Assembly (NCBI GenBank): GCA_031285645.1
Contig: JAITVU010000079.1
Span: 1 to 7,491 of the forward strand
DNA length: 7,491 nt
Source: Oscillospiraceae bacterium
GTDB lineage: Bacteria > Bacillota > Clostridia > Oscillospirales > Ruminococcaceae
Direction: 5' to 3'
Shown: piece after piece, positions 5,997 to 7,491 of the stretch
Layout: the number at the start of each line of letters is the position of its first letter
How positions within the stretch are numbered: the stretch's first letter is position 1
Made by a program: the position numbers and the translations under genes
Notes under the pieces: model-generated
Told to the model about the DNA's origin: nothing
Database searches by the model: none
What the model saw: only the letters and a program-made list of their open reading frames with translations

Positions 5997-6148
5997 TTCT
6001 GTCATTAAAGTGTAAAAGCTCAATACATCGGAAAATGCCGTGTTCAACCTCCATAAGGGAAAGGGTACCGTTCATATGGCAAAGTGTATTCGCTTAACTG
6101 GTTCATAAAAACAAAGTAGTCTCTCGCTGGGTAAATCTTTTTCTGCAA

Positions 6149-6182
6149 CTATACCATATATCAGGACAGATTTATGGTATAG
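6149..6182. repeat. 10-bp inverted repeat, possible operator upstream of CE15
   Basis: CTATACCATA (6149-6158) and TATGGTATAG (6173-6182) are exact reverse complements around 14 bases, with arm centres 24 bases apart. The repeat is AT-rich, unlike the GC-rich gene ends, and lies 165 bases upstream of the CE15 start. It has no T-run typical of a terminator. A dimeric regulator site or a leader hairpin of the CE15-HD transcript would fit; the sequence does not decide between them. Confidence 0.5.
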
Positions 6183-6274
6183 CTGTCTTCTTTTACGGTT
6201 GCCGCCTCAGCGGCGAGAAAAAGGGCATTTGAATCTGTATAATAACCGCTGTCCTTAAAGGGCGATGTAAAGGG

Positions 6275-6298
6275 AAAAGCCGGGAAAACCCGGCTTTT
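6275..6298. terminator. intrinsic terminator after clpX
   Basis: AAAAGCCGGG (6275-6284) pairs perfectly with CCCGGCTTTT (6289-6298) around an AAAA loop. It lies 20 bases past the clpX stop codon on the minus strand and ends in a T-run there. The A/T flanks are symmetrical, so it can act in both directions. It separates clpX from the esterase operon. Confidence 0.9.
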
Positions 6299-6318
6299 AT
6301 CAGTTATTTAACGCGCCA

Positions 6319-7491
6319 TCAGGCCGAAGGCTTCGTGCGTTCCCTTCCCGCTTTCTTGTCGTGCGCAGCCAGCTTGAGCTGCTTGGGTTTTCTGGCTGGA
6401 TCCTTTGTAATGACAGGCACACCCAACTTTTTGACCACGTCGCCCGTGATCTCGATGGACTCGATGGTGTGATCGGAAGGCGCGTCATACATCACATCTT
6501 CAAGCACACGCTCCATAATGGAGCGCAAGCCTCTGGCGCCCGTCTTGCGCTCGATCGCCATGCGGGCAATTTCTTCTAGCGCCTCCTTGGCGAATGTGAG
6601 GGTCACATCGTCCATTTCAAGCAGCTTCTGATATTGCTTGACAATGGAATTCTTGGGCTCGGTCAGGATGCGCACCAGAGATTTTTCATCCAGGGAATCC
6701 AGTGTCGCGATGACGGGAAGGCGTCCCACAAGTTCGGGAATCAGCCCGAACTTGACCAGATCGTGCGGCTCGACATTTTCCATAAGCGCGCTTATTTCCT
6801 TGTCCTTCTTATCCGGTATCTTGGACCCGAAACCAAGGCTTGTGGTATTGATGCGCTTGTCAATCACCTTCTCAACGCCGTCAAAAGCGCCGCCGCAGAT
6901 GAAGAGTATATTTGAGGTGTCGATGCGGATAAATTCCTGGTTGGGATGCTTACGACCGCCATTCGGCGGCACGTTCGACACAGTGCCTTCCAGAATTTTA
7001 AGTAAAGCCTGCTGCACGCCTTCGCCGCTGACATCCCTTGTAATCGAGGGATTCTCGGATTTGCGCGCGATCTTGTCGATCTCATCCACATAAATGATGC
7101 CGCGTTCCGCGCGCTCAACATCAAAGTCGGCCGCCTGGATCAGGCGCAGGAGAATATTCTCAACATCCTCGCCCACATAACCGGCTTCCGTCAGGGTTGT
7201 CGCGTCGGCAATGGCAAACGGCACATTGAGCAGTTTGGCCAAGGTCTGGGCGAGCATCGTCTTACCCACGCCCGTGGGGCCAAGCAGCAATATATTGCTC
7301 TTTTGCAGCTCAATATCCGAATCCGGCGGGGTGAAAATACGCTTATAATGGTTATAGACCGCTATTGAAAGCGTTTTCTTCGCCCTGTCCTGGCCAATAA
7401 CATACTGGTCCAGAACTTTCTTGATCTCACGCGGCTGCGGCACTGTAATGCCCTCGCTTTTGGGCGGGGTTTGATCCTGCCTGTGCGTGCT
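6319..7491 (-). CDS. clpX: ATP-dependent Clp protease ATPase subunit ClpX, 5' end outside the window
   Basis: ClpX is the AAA+ unfoldase that recognises tagged proteins and threads them into the ClpP protease in the cytoplasm. The frame is open to the window edge, giving 390 residues; the N-terminal zinc-binding dimerisation domain (about 45-50 residues) is outside. Numbering from the Val codon at 7443-7441 in the linker ([19 protein letters not shown]), Walker A is GPTGVGKT (55-62), the substrate-gripping pore loop is GYVG (88-91), Walker B is IIYVDEID (116-123), the ClpP-docking loop is LGF (203-205, commonly IGF), and sensor 2 is GARGLR (302-307). The tail ends in a basic segment rich in Lys and Arg. 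The GTG at 7443 is not the start, since the linker continues upstream. A terminator follows 20 bases after the TGA stop. All functional motifs are intact. Confidence 0.97.
   Translation of the reverse strand, partial: STHRQDQTPPKSEGITVPQPREIKKVLDQYVIGQDRAKKTLSIAVYNHYKRIFTPPDSDIELQKSNILLLGPTGVGKTMLAQTLAKLLNVPFAIADATTLTEAGYVGEDVENILLRLIQAADFDVERAERGIIYVDEIDKIARKSENPSITRDVSGEGVQQALLKILEGTVSNVPPNGGRKHPNQEFIRIDTSNILFICGGAFDGVEKVIDKRINTTSLGFGSKIPDKKDKEISALMENVEPHDLVKFGLIPELVGRLPVIATLDSLDEKSLVRILTEPKNSIVKQYQKLLEMDDVTLTFAKEALEEIARMAIERKTGARGLRSIMERVLEDVMYDAPSDHTIESIEITGDVVKKLGVPVITKDPARKPKQLKLAAHDKKAGRERTKPSA

Larger units (their letters stand above)
5985..6274. other. upstream region of the CE15-HD operon
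   Basis: This stretch between the clpX terminator and the esterase gene must hold the minus-strand promoter if the esterase is not transcribed from clpX. I found no convincing -35/-10 pair on the minus strand. It holds the esterase ribosome binding site, the 10-bp inverted repeat at 6149-6182, and a small GC hairpin (GCCGC at 6201-6205, GCGGC at 6210-6214, loop CTCA). A 61-codon minus-strand frame at 5890-6075 overlaps the esterase start and is not supported. Confidence 0.4.

Noticed and set aside
5985..6047. Longer CE15 start at 6047
   Set aside because: The added 21 residues have no family similarity that I can see and cover the strong ribosome binding site for the ATG at 5984.
5890..6075. 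61-codon minus-strand frame as a leader peptide
   Set aside because: It overlaps the CE15 start in another frame, has no convincing ribosome binding site, and its C-terminal half is just a shadow of the esterase.
6236..6241. TATAAT near 6236 as a plus-strand promoter
   Set aside because: No -35 box at a usable distance, and it would fire directly into the clpX terminator and antisense to clpX.
7441..7443. GTG at 7443 as the clpX start
   Set aside because: The frame stays open to the window edge with a typical ClpX linker, so the GTG codes for an internal valine.

Overview
The window looks like chromosomal DNA of a Gram-positive anaerobe of the Bacillota, probably a plant-fibre or gut Clostridia lineage with mid-50s GC (estimated by eye). 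The basis is strong AGGAGG-type ribosome binding sites, compact hairpin/T-tract terminators, a Firmicute-like ClpX, and several cytoplasmic carbohydrate-active enzymes without signal peptides. This placement is inference.

Layout. The left edge holds the last 29 codons of an unidentified gene, possibly a glycoside hydrolase (1-90, +). A short leader with a long inverted repeat (116-158) follows, then a complete family GH2 beta-mannosidase-like glycosidase (223-2724, +). After a structured spacer comes an aldo/keto reductase (2956-3879, +) that ends at a clear terminator (3907-3933). Facing them on the minus strand is a two-gene unit: a CE15-type glucuronoyl-esterase-like alpha/beta hydrolase (5984-4830), which overlaps by 8 bases an HD-domain phosphohydrolase (4837-4226). 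The right end is clpX on the minus strand (6319-7491). It is cut by the window edge, so its N-terminal zinc domain lies outside; its terminator is at 6275-6298.

The carbohydrate genes fit intracellular trimming of imported plant oligosaccharides. The GH2 enzyme would remove a terminal sugar, the CE15 enzyme would cleave a uronoyl ester, and the reductase could act on a released sugar or carbonyl. The exact substrates cannot be read from the sequence. The HD protein's role beside them is unknown.

The most striking content is between the genes. Three segments of similar length (93, 84 and about 89 bases) at 2786-2878, 3962-4045 and 4049-4137 each fold as an outer stem enclosing three back-to-back hairpins, a cloverleaf or four-way junction. 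Arm sequences differ almost completely between copies, but the architecture is kept. Two copies lie side by side between the convergent operons, and the weakest outer stem becomes continuous only when G-U pairs of minus-strand RNA are allowed. I do not recognise this as a known tRNA, terminator, CRISPR or insertion sequence, and it is the leading candidate for an undescribed element family.
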